Shown here in pieces: positions 11,709-24,349 of a DNA stretch of 64,000 nt. The translations under genes were made by a program, and so were the position numbers. This stretch comes from Aplidium turbinatum (taxonomy: Eukaryota; Chordata; Ascidiacea; Aplousobranchia; Polyclinidae): the NCBI GenBank assembly GCA_918807975.1, contig OU964919.1, positions 15,952,001 through 16,016,000 on the forward strand. The letters are read 5' to 3'. Each line of letters opens with the position of its first letter. The first letter of the stretch is position 1. Under the pieces are notes generated by a model. It was not told the origin of the DNA and did no database searches. It was given only the letters and a program-made list of their open reading frames with translations.

Positions 11709-12149
11709 CAGGGGTCACCAAACTTTTTTCTCGGATTGCTGCGAAATTAACAGCTGCGGGCCGGATGCAAATTGCGAAAAGATACAACTATTTAGATTCT
11801 CCACTGGACTTGAATTGAGCACAATAAATAACAAAGTCAGCGATGAAACAGCAAAGTTGTGATGAAAATCGAAAGGTTGCTGGAAAAGTTATCCCCTGCC
11901 GTGATACACTACAGGGCATCGTGCACTTGAAAAAACATTACATCTTTCCCAATTTGGCTTAGGCTGTCCCCATTTGTGGTGGCCTAATGATAAAAACAGA
12001 ACACCAACGTCAGTCCTTTAGAACAAGTTTGGTAACTTTTTTCCTTAACAATTGTAGTGAAGCTGTATATTTCCGCAGCATGTGGTGGGCCGGATGAAAT
12101 CAGTTCGTGGGCCAGTTTCGGCCCGCGGGCCGTAGTTTGGTGACACCTG
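11709..12149. mobile_element. hAT non-autonomous element, CAGGGGTCACCAAAC family
   Basis: The left end CAGGGGTCACCAAACTTTTT pairs with the right end GTTTGGTGACACCTG. Subterminal GCGGGCCGGA and GGCCCGCGGGCC motifs face each other, as in the element at 1585-3422. I did not find a clean 8-bp duplication, so the copy may be old or its flank altered. Confidence 0.65.
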
Positions 12150-13520
12150 GGCCATCCGAACCGATGTAGCGAAACATTGTTGTTACGGCCAATCTCTGTA
12201 CAAATCAAACGTCATATAAAACCGTTCAAGTCTACTGAATATTACGTCATGGAAGTTGCTAGAAAATGTGCCAAAATTGCACCATCGTTCATAGACTTGT
12301 GTCAAACTTGTTTGGACTTGTTTGGGCCTGTTTAAACAGGAAATATTACATCAGCTTTAAACACCTGTTGGAATGACTTCATAATTGTCTTTCATTTATT
12401 GCGTCACAGTTACTTTCTACGTGAATTTGAGATATTGATATCTATTCTGGTCATTCGTAAAATGATTGTTTGAAAGTTGGCCGCACATTTAACTGTTGGC
12501 TTAGTGCTTGCTAGCTGGACAAAAGTTCCGTCTTTTATCCAAGTAATCTGTTGTGTAGTGACAGTTTAAGTGGTGTAGGCGTTGCACCCCCTCGTTTTCG
12601 GTAGCCTCGGGCTAATTTTTACAGGAATACACTGTTTGAAAAGAAGTTCAAGTGTGTGTTTCTTCGGTCATTATATGCAGACGAAAGGATCCGGGAACTT
12701 TAAGTTACAATTTTCCCACGAAGAAATTATGGTTTACCGCTGTGACCAATTGTTACAAGCAGCAAGTTTTGTTGCGAGATATTGTTGCTTTTGCAAGCTG
12801 GCTGAGCTGATTGTTTTTCCAAACAATGTACAGTTTTCCGCCAAAGATTTTCACATGTGTTCGACTGTTGGATTCGTCATTGTTGCAACAATTAATCTTG
12901 TTGCAACAATTAAACGGATTGTTTTTTTATTAATTATCTTTTATAATAAGAACATTTAAAATAGATATTGCTGAAATGAAACCAGAAATTGAAAAGCAAA
13001 GAAAAGATACTTACAAGCTCTCTACCGCGTGACATTCGACTGTCAATCAAATGTTGAAAATAGTTAGTGACGCGTCTTGAGAATCAACAGACGCAAACAG
13101 TCCATTCATCATTCGAGCAAGTACGTCCGAAAACGACGTCACAAAAAGCGAAAGGTGCGGCGATGACGCTAGTGCAAGAATAAGAATAACCTTTCTTTTT
13201 TATATTTCAGCTGCTTTTCTATATTTTGACAAATTAACAGCGCTTAGACTAGCCGAGCAACTTTTAAAATAAGTTATTTATATTTATCACAAAATTGATT
13301 ATGCCTAAATATAGTTTCAGTGAGATTTAATGAGAAATTTGTTTAGTGAAATCGACAATAGTAATCGTGTTTTTATTTACGCCATTGATAACGTAGCCTA
13401 CTGTACAATGCAACCACAGATGCGATACAACAGACAACAGGAAGCAGCGAGGTGACATATAGTCTTCGAGTCAGCTGCTCCCCTTATTTTGGCTTGCCAT
13501 TAAGTGTCTTTGCCGAGACA
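12150..13520. other. non-coding stretch, nothing recognised
   Basis: The longest open frame (12582-12959) begins with TTG and has no domain I recognise. A short exact duplication GTTGCAACAATTAA appears near 12882-12912. No element ends paired. Confidence 0.45.
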
Positions 13521-13528
13521 CAGCCGCG

Positions 13529-13603
13529 TGCTCTGGAGCGGTGTCGAACCCACGTCGTTTCGAACGTCGCGCAGACGTTCTTACCACTCGGCTACGCAGC
13601 CGA
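13529..13603 (-). other. tRNA-like sequence on the minus strand
   Basis: Read on the minus strand it has an A-box-like GTAGCCGAGTGGTAAG and a B-box-like GGGTTCGACACC. The anticodon arm AACGT-CTGCGCG-ACGTT pairs fully and would place GCG (Arg) in the anticodon. A small TCGAAACGA hairpin sits in the variable region. The T stem does not pair well, so this is more likely a tRNA-derived repeat or pseudogene than a working tRNA gene. Confidence 0.4.
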
Positions 13604-14185
13604 CAATAAGCCTATAATAAAACGGTTTCTAGGCTATATATATTCTTCCAGACATGGGCTGTTGTTTTATCTTCCACGTTTGTATGTACTGTAGTGTAGA
13701 CTAACGATCGCTCACTCTTGCATCGTTTCAGCTTCGTAGCTTAACATGGGAGGGAGGGGAGGGTGTGATTGTGCCAACTACATGTTTATTTAAAGACTAG
13801 GCTTGGTGATTAGAAAACGTTAGGCCATCTTTAATTTGGACTTAGTTTGTGTTACCGAAGCACATTTTAAACTTTTATTTTTGTAGCGTTTTTACTTCTG
13901 TTGGTGTCAAATTCGTGTGGTTACTAATGCATTATCTGCGGCTTGTGCCAGCAATAAAAATTGAACTTATTACGTCTGAATCATTAGCTGCAGTAAAATG
14001 TTGAGCTTAAGTGATAGAAAAACAGCCTTTACATGAGATTGAAAGAGTGTTCTATTTTAGGCCCAAAATGAAAAATAATGCACACAGAAGCTGTTAACAC
14101 TCAACAGAAAAACGATTAAGAAATAAATATACATCTTATACTGACGGCTTTAAATACTTTAGCCAATCCACGGATTTATTAACTA
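13604..14185. other. non-coding spacer
   Basis: No gene, RNA or repeat recognised. Confidence 0.5.
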
Positions 14186-15133
14186 CGGTAGGGGAAGATG
14201 AGGCAAAGCGGGACACGGGGCAAAGCGGACATCGCGATTTTTCACGTTTTGTGTTCTTTGTCTCCCTCTAACCGGAAGCACTAGTTAGGCAACTATAAAC
14301 TGTATTTGCTGTGAAAAAATGGCGACTGGCAGAACACAACGCGTGTCGTGAGGAAGTAAAATGTGTTTTGGCATGGTTTGTTATAAGAAAGAAATGGAAA
14401 AGTAGCTACCACATTCGTTAGCATAAGCGAATTTGTTGGTAGCTTTGTTTTTGTCTTAGACATTGAGACAGTATTTGTTGGTAACAAAAGCAACTTTTAC
14501 CTAAAACTTTACAGGTTTCAGCAGAGATGTTATTTTCTAGAGGCTATACTTTGGGGCAAAGTGGGACAGCTGTATTAGGGCAAAGTGGGACAGTGCATTA
14601 GGGCAATATGAGACTCTAGTCTAGACGTCTAGATTGTATCTGTGGTTCTTCTGTACATTGAATTTTTGTTAATAGCCTACCTCTTTTAGCCCTCAAGATT
14701 GTAAAATATTTATAAGCATTCATTTATATTGTACCGGTAGGGCTACACAATTTAATTCTGACAATGGCTCGTCGCTATAAGAGAAAAACTGAAATAGGTA
14801 AATGGACGGATAGGCCATCAATATTAAGAATGCAATAAAAGATGTGAAAAGCAAGAAGTTGTCTTTGAGAGAAGCGGCTAAACAGTACCAAATCATGCAA
14901 AAATGAAGTGTCCCGCTTTGCCCCACGGCTGGGGCAAAGCGGGACAATTAAAAAAAAAATTCTTTTTTGATTTGTACTATAACAGTAGAAAGATTCCGCT
15001 TGATCTTTGAACCAAATATGCTGACCAACTAAGGCTTTCGATTAAAAAAGAAATTAACTAAATCCAACCATCACTGTTGCTGAAATTACGTTTTTACGAA
15101 AAGTGTCCCGCTTTGCCCCGCCTTCCCCTACCT
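14186..15133. mobile_element. pogo-superfamily (Tc1/mariner) element, deleted derivative
   Basis: Inverted ends of the form GGTAGGGGAAG continue into repeats of GGGGCAAAGCGGGACA; several more of these lie in the left half and near the right end. TA dinucleotides flank the ends (14184-14185 and 15134-15135), although an inner TA pair gives an alternative boundary about 4 bases inside. The interior contains the start of a pogo-type transposase (14764-14906), while the rest of the gene is deleted. Confidence 0.75.
14764..14906 (+). pseudogene. N-terminus of a pogo/CENP-B-type transposase (psq helix-turn-helix)
   Basis: It starts with ATG and reads MARRYKRKTEIGKW. After a shift of frame it continues INIKNAIKDVKSKKLSLREA and AKQYQI, then a stop. 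RRYKRK, then AIxxVKxxKLSxREAAKQY is the N-terminal psq DNA-binding helix-turn-helix of Tigger/pogo transposases. One small insertion or deletion breaks the frame. The DDE domain is missing from this 0.95-kb element. Confidence 0.7.
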
Positions 15134-16139
15134 TAGTTCTATTTATCCCTTTTGTGAAACTTTTGTAAAAGAATAGATTTATCTGCTCCCGGGCGCTGGC
15201 CTATTTCTTGCATTTATTCTTTTTCTCAAGCTCCCTATACAAGTAGCCTATGTTTGCTTCAGTACTCCACAGACTTTTATTTTACATAGATCGTTGTTTT
15301 GCTTCGTCGGAACTACGGTTCCCCAATTACATAGCTTAGTTGGTTGATGCGTGAATTTATGAACGAAGAAGCTTCAAGATCAGGCAGCGCTGGCTCGACT
15401 CTGGGGTGTGCGCTTAAGCCACGGATTTTAAGGACTACTTTTCATTTAGCGGCACCCAATGGATGAAATAATTCCCTGGCAACAACACTTCAACAATCGG
15501 AAACTTTCACTCTGTCAAACTCGGTAACCGCCCTGCGTCAAAGCCTTAACAAGTAACCTAGCTATGCGAAACTATCAGGAATAACCTAGGCTTTCTCAGT
15601 TAGAGGATAAAGATTCAAAACAAAAGCAACCCACCAACTTCATTGCAGATCCGCTGTAGCAAGTAGGCATACCGGTATGCAAAACTAGGCTATTAGGATT
15701 ATCCAAGCTTCCAAATAGGCTTTCTCAATCCAATCCAAGGATATAGCTTCTCCATGTTGTTTATTTCTTCATTCTATGACTTTTCAGATTAAAGCATTTT
15801 CCGTTTAAAAAGGCTTTAAGGCTGTTTAACTGTTACTGCAAGTGCGTATCTACGCATAACAGCAAGCGTTTACATTCATGATTGCGCCAAGTCCCAGATC
15901 TCTCACCAATACAAAAGTGATTCTCATTTTTTTTCAATGTTTTTATTGGCGCTATTTTTTCTGCCTCTTAATATGCTTGCTATAGGAGATTTGAGAGAAG
16001 CATTACTTTTTGTTCTAACTGATTTGGGCAATGCCCCTTCTCAAAAAATGATATTTTTCTTAGCGTTGTTGTGATTGTGTAGTGTAAATATGTTATTGTT
16101 CAAGAGTGATCTTAGGTAGTAGGGCTGTATTAGTTGTCT
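15134..16139. other. non-coding stretch
   Basis: No gene or repeat recognised. Confidence 0.5.
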
Positions 16140-16430
16140 TTTGTACCCCCGGGGGTCATGGCTGTTTAGGGAGCCACTCATGTCAGTTTTTTAATGTTTT
16201 TGGTTATTTGAAATGAAAAAATGTTGTAGCCTAAATATTGCTGCCGAAGCTCAATATTCAATGGCTTAAACCACGCAAGGCTCTACTGTATTTAACGCTC
16301 TAAAACCCCGGTTGTGGACCCACATATATGTTTTAGGGCCCACCCATATTCAGTTTGTGCAGCGTTTTTCGGTAATTTTAAATAAAAAATGTGACAATGC
16401 TGCTACAAAAACTCAACATTTTGTAACCTA
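16140..16430 (+). repeat. two diverged direct copies of a roughly 120-bp segment
   Basis: Copy one (about 16140-16265) and copy two (about 16305-16430) share the order CCCCGG, GT(C/G)...TTTAGGG, CCAC/CCAC, CA(T)...CAGTTT, CGTTTTT-like, GGTxATTTxAAAT, AAAAAATGT, TGCTGC, then CTCAA(T/C)ATT. Identity is moderate. It could be an old tandem duplication or two insertions of one repeat. Confidence 0.4.
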
Positions 16431-17034
16431 ACTTAGGCTGCATCCATCGGATTTGTATTGTTGATCATCATTTGGAAAGACTATTTTAAATCAGCGAAAC
16501 GAGTAAGTTACCGTAGCCTAAATCTATGTTATTTTGTTGGAGTTTACAGAAGCAACAATGGCCTACGCTCTCGCTTTCTTGGACAATATCTTTCAACGGT
16601 TGACAGCACAAGACTTGTAGGGGACAGCAGATAACTTATCCGCCCATGCCTAGCTGTAATACTAGTCTACAGCGACATTTCGGGCACAACAATGTGGCAG
16701 AAATGATCCGAGAACGAAGTCTGGGCTTCTTTACTACATGTATGATTTTATTGTCACAACATAACTAAAAAGATTGCAATCGTATTTCCACAACAGAACA
16801 TAATTCAAATCATAAGTTCAACCCAGGAACTGCACACTGAACGTTGACTGACGGAGCCAGAAGTAATATCACTACTGTACCAAAATCATGTTATAGTGAG
16901 CTGCACCAAAATTATGCCGTACTCTGACATACTCTCTAAACCAAAAATAATAGGCTACTCTTTGTCTGATTTAAGGCCAGAACGCGATATACAATATAGC
17001 CTACATAGTCGCTGAGACATCCAGCATCTGTAGA

Positions 17035-17313
17035 CAGGCGCGAATCTAAGAGTTTTTTTCGGGGGGGGCCAGAAAATTTGAAAATCAATTAAAAGGAAAC
17101 AAAAGCTAAACAGATATGAACAATGATACTACGACATATACGATATGCTAGAAATAGACATTAAAACAACCATTTTCATCAATTGTGATGCCGAGGGACT
17201 AATATCAGCTGTTTAGAAGCATATCAAGCCATTTGATGCGGAAACATACAATTTTTCACAAAATTTCGGGGGGGGGCCGGGTCCCCTGGGCCCCCCCCAT
17301 AAATCCGCGCCTG
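17035..17313. mobile_element. 279-bp hAT MITE
   Basis: The ends CAGGCGCGAATCTA and, in reverse complement, CAGGCGCGGATTTA are flanked by exact 8-bp copies of TCTGTAGA (17027-17034 and 17314-17321). G-rich and C-rich runs are subterminal. The ends resemble those of the copy at 50309-50559 (CAGGCCCGGATTTAG). Confidence 0.9.
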
Positions 17314-17506
17314 TCTGTAGACTATAACGTTGAAGAGACGAAAAAACTACGTAGCCTACGGTATATGTGATTGAAACTGCCGGTTGAAAGAATGTGTTTT
17401 GCTTATTGACATGCAAGTTCTTGAGAGGCACACAAATCTCTAATCACGCCTCAGAATCTTGAAGCACAACTGCACGATTACCGTACTTGTAGCGTTAGGC
17501 TACATA

Positions 17507-18310
17507 CAGTAGAACTCGGTTAATCCGGATTCGATTTGACCGGCGATTCCATCCGGATTAGGCGAAGATCCGGATTAACCGATGACGGTTCTATCAAGCC
17601 TGACGTTACCTAGATAGAAGGGTATCGGTGAAAATCACTGAAATTGAACGCATTAGTGTGGTCATCTGTCAATTCCGAGACGCGCGATCACCATATTAGC
17701 GATAGAATTCTTTTGAAATGCAGTATGCATGTAAAACGAAAGTATTTGTAGACTCTGCGTCTAACGCAAGAACACACTGGCAAAAGTTATATCTTCAGAC
17801 ATGCGTGTCGGAATAATCTGTAGTCACTCAAAACTTTTGAAAACAGTTACAAAAGACGAGTTTCTTTGGAAAACTTACAAAAAATCAAACAAAGTCTTCT
17901 ATTGGAAAAACATCAACGACATACCGCCGAAAATTCCACCATCTTTTCAAGTTACAGTACGAGTTTGAGCATTTGCACACAAATTTTGCGTTAGGAGGGA
18001 TTACTGTTCATGAAAAGAAGAAATCCGCAATAATTTATTGCGTCACATTAACGGAACAATAGATAAGAAATTTCTCGCAATAAGCCACGTTACGTTTTAG
18101 CATAAAATGGCAAAACTGTCGGGAAAATCCGGATAAAGCAATAGAGAAAGCGCAACTTTTGTCCGGAATAGGCGAAGATCCGGATTAAACAATCCGGATA
18201 ATCCGAAGCCGTTTCTCAAGAAAAAGATTACAAATCATTTGTACTTCCAGTTTCATCCGGATTAGGCGAAGATCCGGATTAACCGAATCCGGATTAACCG
18301 AGTTCTACTG
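17507..18310. mobile_element. Tigger/pogo-type MITE, about 804 bp
   Basis: The terminal inverted repeat starts CAGTAGAACTCGGTTAATCC, exact at both ends over about 26 bases, and is flanked by TA on each side (17505-17506, 18311-18312). Several GGATTAACCGA or GATCCGGATTA repeats sit in both subterminal regions. There is no transposase. CAGTAGAAC-type ends with a TA target are usual for Tigger-like elements. Confidence 0.85.
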
Positions 18311-19518
18311 TATGTGCAAAAGAACGACACTTTCACGACGGCAACAAACGTTGAAAAGACCTAAGCAGTAACGCAGGGCGCCACAGACACCCCCGCAAGA
18401 AGGCAAACGGGGGGAGCCGTTTGACTTCTGATGAGGGTGTGAGGCGGAATAAACGTAGGCTTCAAGCAAAAGACACAGTCAGTATATATATCACACGGTA
18501 ATGTCTAAATTAAAACAATAAACACGCGAGCAGGGCGAGGTCGGATCCCCTCCGCACGGCACCAGAGCTAACAGTTCCTCTGTTACATGAGAGCGGCTGG
18601 TCGGCTCCGACAGTCGGGTTATGCAGAGGTCTGGCCAGAAAGAAGGCTATTCTCTATGACAAAAAATGGAAGCTTACAATTTATTAAAGGGGAGCGATAA
18701 TAACCTAAACGGTACAGTTGAAACGACGAAGATGTTCAAAAATGGCATTCAGAAACGTTGACTTTGCATTCGATACGATTTTCTAATTACAACAGACTTT
18801 TTAGGAGGAGCTTGCATACCAAAGAAAACTCCACGTCGCCAATTTTTTTGTAACTACCTTGTTGAAGTGGGCTGTTTTGCATTCAACCAAGCGTCTTATT
18901 TTTTTATAACAAGCAATGTGTCATTCTTTTCCCTAGCTTTTATGAAACAACAAACTGGTGTAAAGAAACACACGATCAACTAGATTGGCAAGAAAAAGGA
19001 AAGGCTTTCGCTGAGCAGTGGGCTACCATAGGCTGAACAAAGACGAGTCCCAACAGATTGTGGAGTCGGTCTAATATTTTTGATCCGAATTCACAACCTG
19101 TGGTTTGAAAAACAATTTAGGCACCTTTACTAAAAAGTAGAGGCCCATTGGTGAAATTTGGAAGAGTACGGGCGAAATGGTGCTCACAGGGCCCTGTAGG
19201 TTAGGCTATTTTTTTCGTTAGGCTATATGTTCAAAGTGCGATAACTTTTGTAAAGTACCGCATTAAATTGCATTCGATATTTAAACATTCACATAGAGGT
19301 TCGATTTGCAATTTGAAGACATTGTCTGGTTATCAAACTATTACAGTTTTACTTATCCGTTTAGGCCTACTATAACATAATACAGTAGTTCAATTTAAAA
19401 GTAGCCTAAAGTGACATAGGCTAAGCAAAGACCGTGAGAGTTAATGTTTCACCAACAGAGAGCCTCGGCTACCTTAAACCGTAGTTAGACTATAAAGTTG
19501 TATTAGGCTACGGTACTC
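18311..19518. other. non-coding stretch upstream of the 19.5-kb gene
   Basis: No element ends paired and no RNA gene recognised. It could contain earlier exons or the promoter of the following gene, but nothing proves this. Confidence 0.4.
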
Positions 19519-20941
19519 TTGATAAAAACCGTAGATAGTCAAAATAGGCAAGTTGTATATAGCCTTTACACTGCAAAAGTGGCACAAGTTCCCATACTGG
19601 CAGGGAGGACAACGAAACGAACGTCGTTGCTGAAAGCAAAACAACAAAATTCGGAACAACTTAATGTTTCAAAATTGTCTATGGTAACAAAGCAGGTAAG
19701 TTGTTCAAATGTGTAGATTCAATGCTATCGTTGGTTAGGCTATTACAACATTAAAAATGACAGGCTATCTGTTAAAGTTAGTTGAATAGTTGTGTGTTGA
19801 ATGGACACGGTTGTTGGGTTGACCTTACTTTTTCTTGTAATTTTTTTCTAATGAGGAAGAAACAGCTCTTGGCAAATACATCATCAAGATGTCGAAAATG
19901 TTTCATGGTCTTAGCAATCTACAAACCAAAGAATTAACTTCAAATTTGCAAAAGAGAAGCAGAAAAACATTCCTAATAATTGGACGCAGGAGATGTCAGC
20001 AGGTGAAGATTGGCTCAAAAGATTTCGAAAAGAAATTCAATAATGTCCCATGCAGAGGAGATTACAAGGAACTAGTCACTTTAGTTCTTCTGTATCTGAG
20101 TGGTGGAAATGAGTTGGAAGGGTTTTCGTTCAACAGATCTAGTGCATTACATAAAGCTCGTTGGATGGCTAAACTTCTTTATGCCATAAAAATTGATCTA
20201 ATGGGTTCAAAGATATTAAGAGAACTACCGAAAGGGGTCATACTTGCAAGAGATCAGCTGCCAAAGATAAGGCGCTTTGTGCAGTTTGTAGTCTTCTGCT
20301 ATATCCCATGGCGGCTCACAGCACTTGCACCCTCAAGTGCACTACACAATGATCAACTTTTCATCAATTCTTTAATCAGTTTCAAGGATATACATGGGGT
20401 GATTTCTAATGCAGCAATCAAGAGCTTTGGTAACCACGTGTGGTACCTCACAGAAGAACTTGTACCATTAGCTATATTTAGTAATGCAGTAGATGACAGC
20501 ATTAAAGAGCTGATGGTGACCAAGATGTTGAAACATGAAGTTGATGATGATCTATGCACCAAGAGACATGGCACAGGATTTGGAAAACATACTTTTCCAA
20601 AGATGCCAACAGAGGCAACACATGATCTTTCAAGGTACGTCGGGATGGATTCTTGGTCTTTTTTCAAAATTATGAAATTAGACCATGGATTTCTCTACAA
20701 ACCTCTGAAAGATTGGCACATTGACGATGAATATAACAAAGCTAAGCTCATTGTAAGTAGCATCAGCATTGTAAATGATGCTGCAGAGAGAGGAGTCAAA
20801 CTTGGTTACGACTTTATTGGTACAGCAATGAAGGAAGACCGTTACCGGAAAGTATTGCAGGTAGTTGAAAACTGTAGACATACACTGCCAAATCAACGCA
20901 ACAGACAATTGGGTTCATCCTCATGGTACCTCACTCTATAA
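19519..20941 (+). CDS. two-exon gene, transposon-like invertebrate protein family, function unknown
   Basis: The main ORF runs from an ATG at 19889 to a stop at 20939-20941 (350 residues) without interruption. Upstream, an open frame through 19519-19695 ends CAG|GTAAGT. An acceptor CTAATGAG|GAAGAA ends at 19855. Both are phase 0, so a 160-bp intron (19696-19855) would extend the protein N-terminally with EETALGKYIIK. Visible blocks are RSSALHKARWMAKLLYAIKI (about residues 84-103), NHVWYLTEELVPLA, and near the end SIVNDAAERGVKLGYDF then LQVVENCRH. From memory these blocks define a multi-copy family in cnidarian and arthropod genomes, probably of transposon origin. I cannot name it or assign a catalytic domain, and I cannot tell whether it is a host gene or an intact element gene. 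AATAAA lies at 21132. Confidence 0.55.
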
Positions 20942-21559
20942 ATGGAACTTGCACTAATACTTGGAATTCAGACACTGTCTTACTGACATTGTAAACATTT
21001 CTACTGTTTAATTTCTGTCTTCATTTATTCACTCTGCTTTGAAAAAGTTGACTTGCCTTTTCGTTTTTCAGAAATTTCGTGCAGTGTTACCCAAATTCGC
21101 CAAAAATCAGGTTTTTAAGAATAACTTGACCAATAAAGGTTTTAGACCTGTAGTATGTTAACAAGTTATAAACTTGCCAATTACGCATCTTTTGGTGCAA
21201 AAATCAAGTCTCTACCCCTTTCTTGAACCGAGATATGGTATTTATACGCCATTTTATTCTCGAGCAACATGTTGTCATAGAAACAAGCCATCTGCTACCC
21301 CTTAACATTGTCCAATCAACTCCAAACTTCACAGTTTTTATTTTTAGGATGAACCTCACCACCAAAAAAGGTAGGGTTAATAGAAAAAGGTGAGGGCATT
21401 CGATGCACCCTAACCTACAGACGAGAAGATCAGCGACCCAATTGCCTAAGAAAGCCGCACCGTTTTATCCTAGCTATTCGGGTTTGACGAGAGATTTCAA
21501 TAGGTGAAATCGCTTGCTACGTATAACATAGGGATCTACATTATTTTGAATAGTGGTTG
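20942..21559. other. 3' flank of the preceding gene
   Basis: Contains AATAAA at 21132-21137, about 190 bases after the stop. Otherwise nothing recognised. Confidence 0.45.
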
Positions 21560-24007
21560 AATTATTTTCAACAGTCTATCATTAACCCTTTTTGGATCGA
21601 TCCATTTTCAACAGCCTGAGTTCAGGACTCAAGTTCGTCCACATTTCATTTGTCAGACGTCGTGATATTCGTTTAAAATTTATAATGCTCAAAACATCGT
21701 CGAGCTCGTTCAGTGCAAGCAGCAGTAGTAGAGCCGCCAAAGAAGCTGAACTTCTCCAGAAGAAAAAGACTCTAGAACTGGTCATGCAAAGAAAGCGTTG
21801 CGAGCAAAAGAAGAACAAAAACTTGCCGCCAGGAAAGAAGCCTTAGAACATGAGATCGAGACAAGCAAGATCGAAGAGGAACTGAAGTCTCTCATATCAA
21901 ATTCTCCCATCAATGTTGAAGAGGAACCTGACGATCCAGTCTACGAGGATGTCCTTGCAGAGTCAGCCCAGTCGCTTCTTCAAAAAATTCTGAATTAGAA
22001 AAACACCCACACCTTCAGCCAACCCCTTTAATCTGTCTTGCTGAGTTAAAAGGTAAGGGTAGTGCACTCAACCTGTCGATGCCTACCAGCCCGGTGGGAT
22101 GCGAAGTACCAACTAGACTACCTGCGGGACCTTCGCACCCTTCTCAGTTTTCGCTAGATTGCGAGCAATTTCTGGCTAAAGGTTTCATACCTCCAATGTT
22201 GGTAAAGTCAAGTCAGAATACTCCAGTTGTTCAGGTGTTACAATCCAGTCCGTGTGACATCATGGGACAAGTGTATCAACCTCGAAGGCAGAACATGACA
22301 ATTGTTTGAGGCCAGCCATGCATCTCGTGGCAACTACCATTTGCGATGGATTTGATGCACCCAAGAAAAGTATGCCATCGTTTCATGGAGATGCTCTGCG
22401 TTTTTAAGAGTTTGTAAATGCACTTAAAGAGGTAGTTGGCTAGCGGATTCCTGATCCATCTAAACAATTGGTGTTTTTGCTTGATTTGCTAAGGAGAGCC
22501 CACGATTTAATTCTTCCTTGTACGTACTGCTAGTGCTATGTCCGGCCAAGAAGTTTTGAATAATGTTAAGCGCAGGATTGCTACAGAGCATAAAATGATA
22601 AAATCCTGCCAAAACACCGTGCAGCATAAAAAAAACTCATAAAATCATAGACTACTTCATCATAAAAAGTCATAAAATTTTTAAAAATTATATATGGTAG
22701 GTTTCCATAATTATATGATGCTAAATATTTTTTAAACTTTTGTTTGATTACAATTTGGGTAGAGAGGTAACTTTTTAAACTATAAACAGACGTAACCCAG
22801 CAACAACACTACATTTAACACAATAAAAACAGCTAACGTTTTCAGCTAATCATACAGCTCTTTTCAAGCCTACAAGAAAAATATTTTTAAAAGAAATACT
22901 AAAGAATAATACACTATCGCAACAAAATATGGATAAATCTAAACATTTGAGAAACTTGCTTATCTAGCTCACACATACTGTTAACTAAAAATTAGGCAGC
23001 ACAATGGGTTAAGTATTTGAGAGGTAAAATTAATTAATTGTTCAGAAAAGGACTCAAGCAGATTACGCAAGATGGACAGAAGCACAGCACGAGATAGTGG
23101 CACAAATAAAGCAAAAATACGAGAAACACAAGACGTGACAAATCAATCAAAAAAATGTTAAAAGATAGGAAGTTCCGCCAGCAAATAATTGCCTGTTGAG
23201 CCCTGGGTTGAAAGATTTGATTGTTTCAATTGCCAATTTGTTGTAAACACATTAAAAGAGCATCATTCTTTGCATGTTTGTTTACGTTCAACGACAACAA
23301 AAGTGATGACTGCAGCTAACTGTATGGTTTAAATAATTGGTTATGGATATAACATGTCAGATTGTCTGTAGGCTTTGTCTGATTTTTTGTTCAGCAGTTG
23401 ATTTGATAACTACTTAACTAACTTGATTGTGAAAGGATACTTTTATCAGTATGTATTCAAGACTAATCATGTTTATCCGATCAGCACAGGAGCAACAGAA
23501 TTTTCAACTTTTCAAAACCCCTTCTTGCCCTAACTCACACAACTGCAAAATATCAATGAGTTCTTGGTATTTCAGTTCCTGTGCTAATTGGATGCAGCGA
23601 AATGGTTTATTTTTGTGTATTTTATGTTTGTGTTAGTATTTTATGTTTGTGTTAGTATTTTATGTTTCTCTTGCAGTATGTGAAGAGAAAAAGTGAAGGA
23701 ATATAAACTGCAAAGAAATGTGAGCAACTGTCTGAAAGATTCAAAACGCTTTTGAATTAGTGTTCTTTTCATTACTTGGGGTACCGTAACCGCAGAAGAT
23801 TCGCCGTAAAATATCGAAAGTTTGATAATATCGTTTTATTTTTGGTAATATCGTATCGAAATGATTTTACCAATGTCGCCCAGCTCTAGTAGGCATTTGA
23901 CAAAATTAGGGAGTTTTCTTTGATCTGTAGAATATACCTTAATGCAGACATTTTTAGCGCAGCAAGAAGCGAAATGACATTGTGTACAGTTAGAAATTGT
24001 CAAAGTT

Positions 24008-24349
24008 TTGTCACGAGGGGGTAAAGATGAAAAAGCTTTTACTACCAGTAACATGATGAAACATCTTCGGAAGCAACATCAAAAACAAGTGGATGAACAA
24101 GAAGAATTACTAGCAAAACAAATGGCTCAGAAGCGCCCTCTAAGTAATTATGTTACAGTTACAGCTCCCAAGAAGACTAAACCTGATTCAAAAGCATCAT
24201 CCTCTGGCAATTCAAATTCACAGAAAACTTTGGAAGAAACATACAAACTTAAAAGGATTTGGGATATAAACAGCTCTCAAGCCACAAAAATTCATATTGC
24301 TATTGGTGAAATGATCGTAAATCGATTCACAGCCTTTTTCAATTGTTGA
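24008..24349 (+). pseudogene. BED zinc finger and N-terminus of a ZBED-type hAT transposase
   Basis: SRGGKDEKAFTTSNMMKHLRKQH is the second half of a BED finger (the paired histidines HLRKQH) with the TTSN turn typical of ZBED-like hAT transposases. It is followed by a low-complexity linker and a stop. Further downstream, in other frames, pieces such as FTTDIWTNKANASF (about 24500-24545) correspond to the start of the RNase H-like catalytic fold. The remainder of the domain is gone or replaced. Confidence 0.6.

Noticed and set aside
12582-12959. 125-codon open frame as a gene
   Set aside because: It starts with TTG, has no domain, no splice signals in support and an ordinary AT-rich composition.
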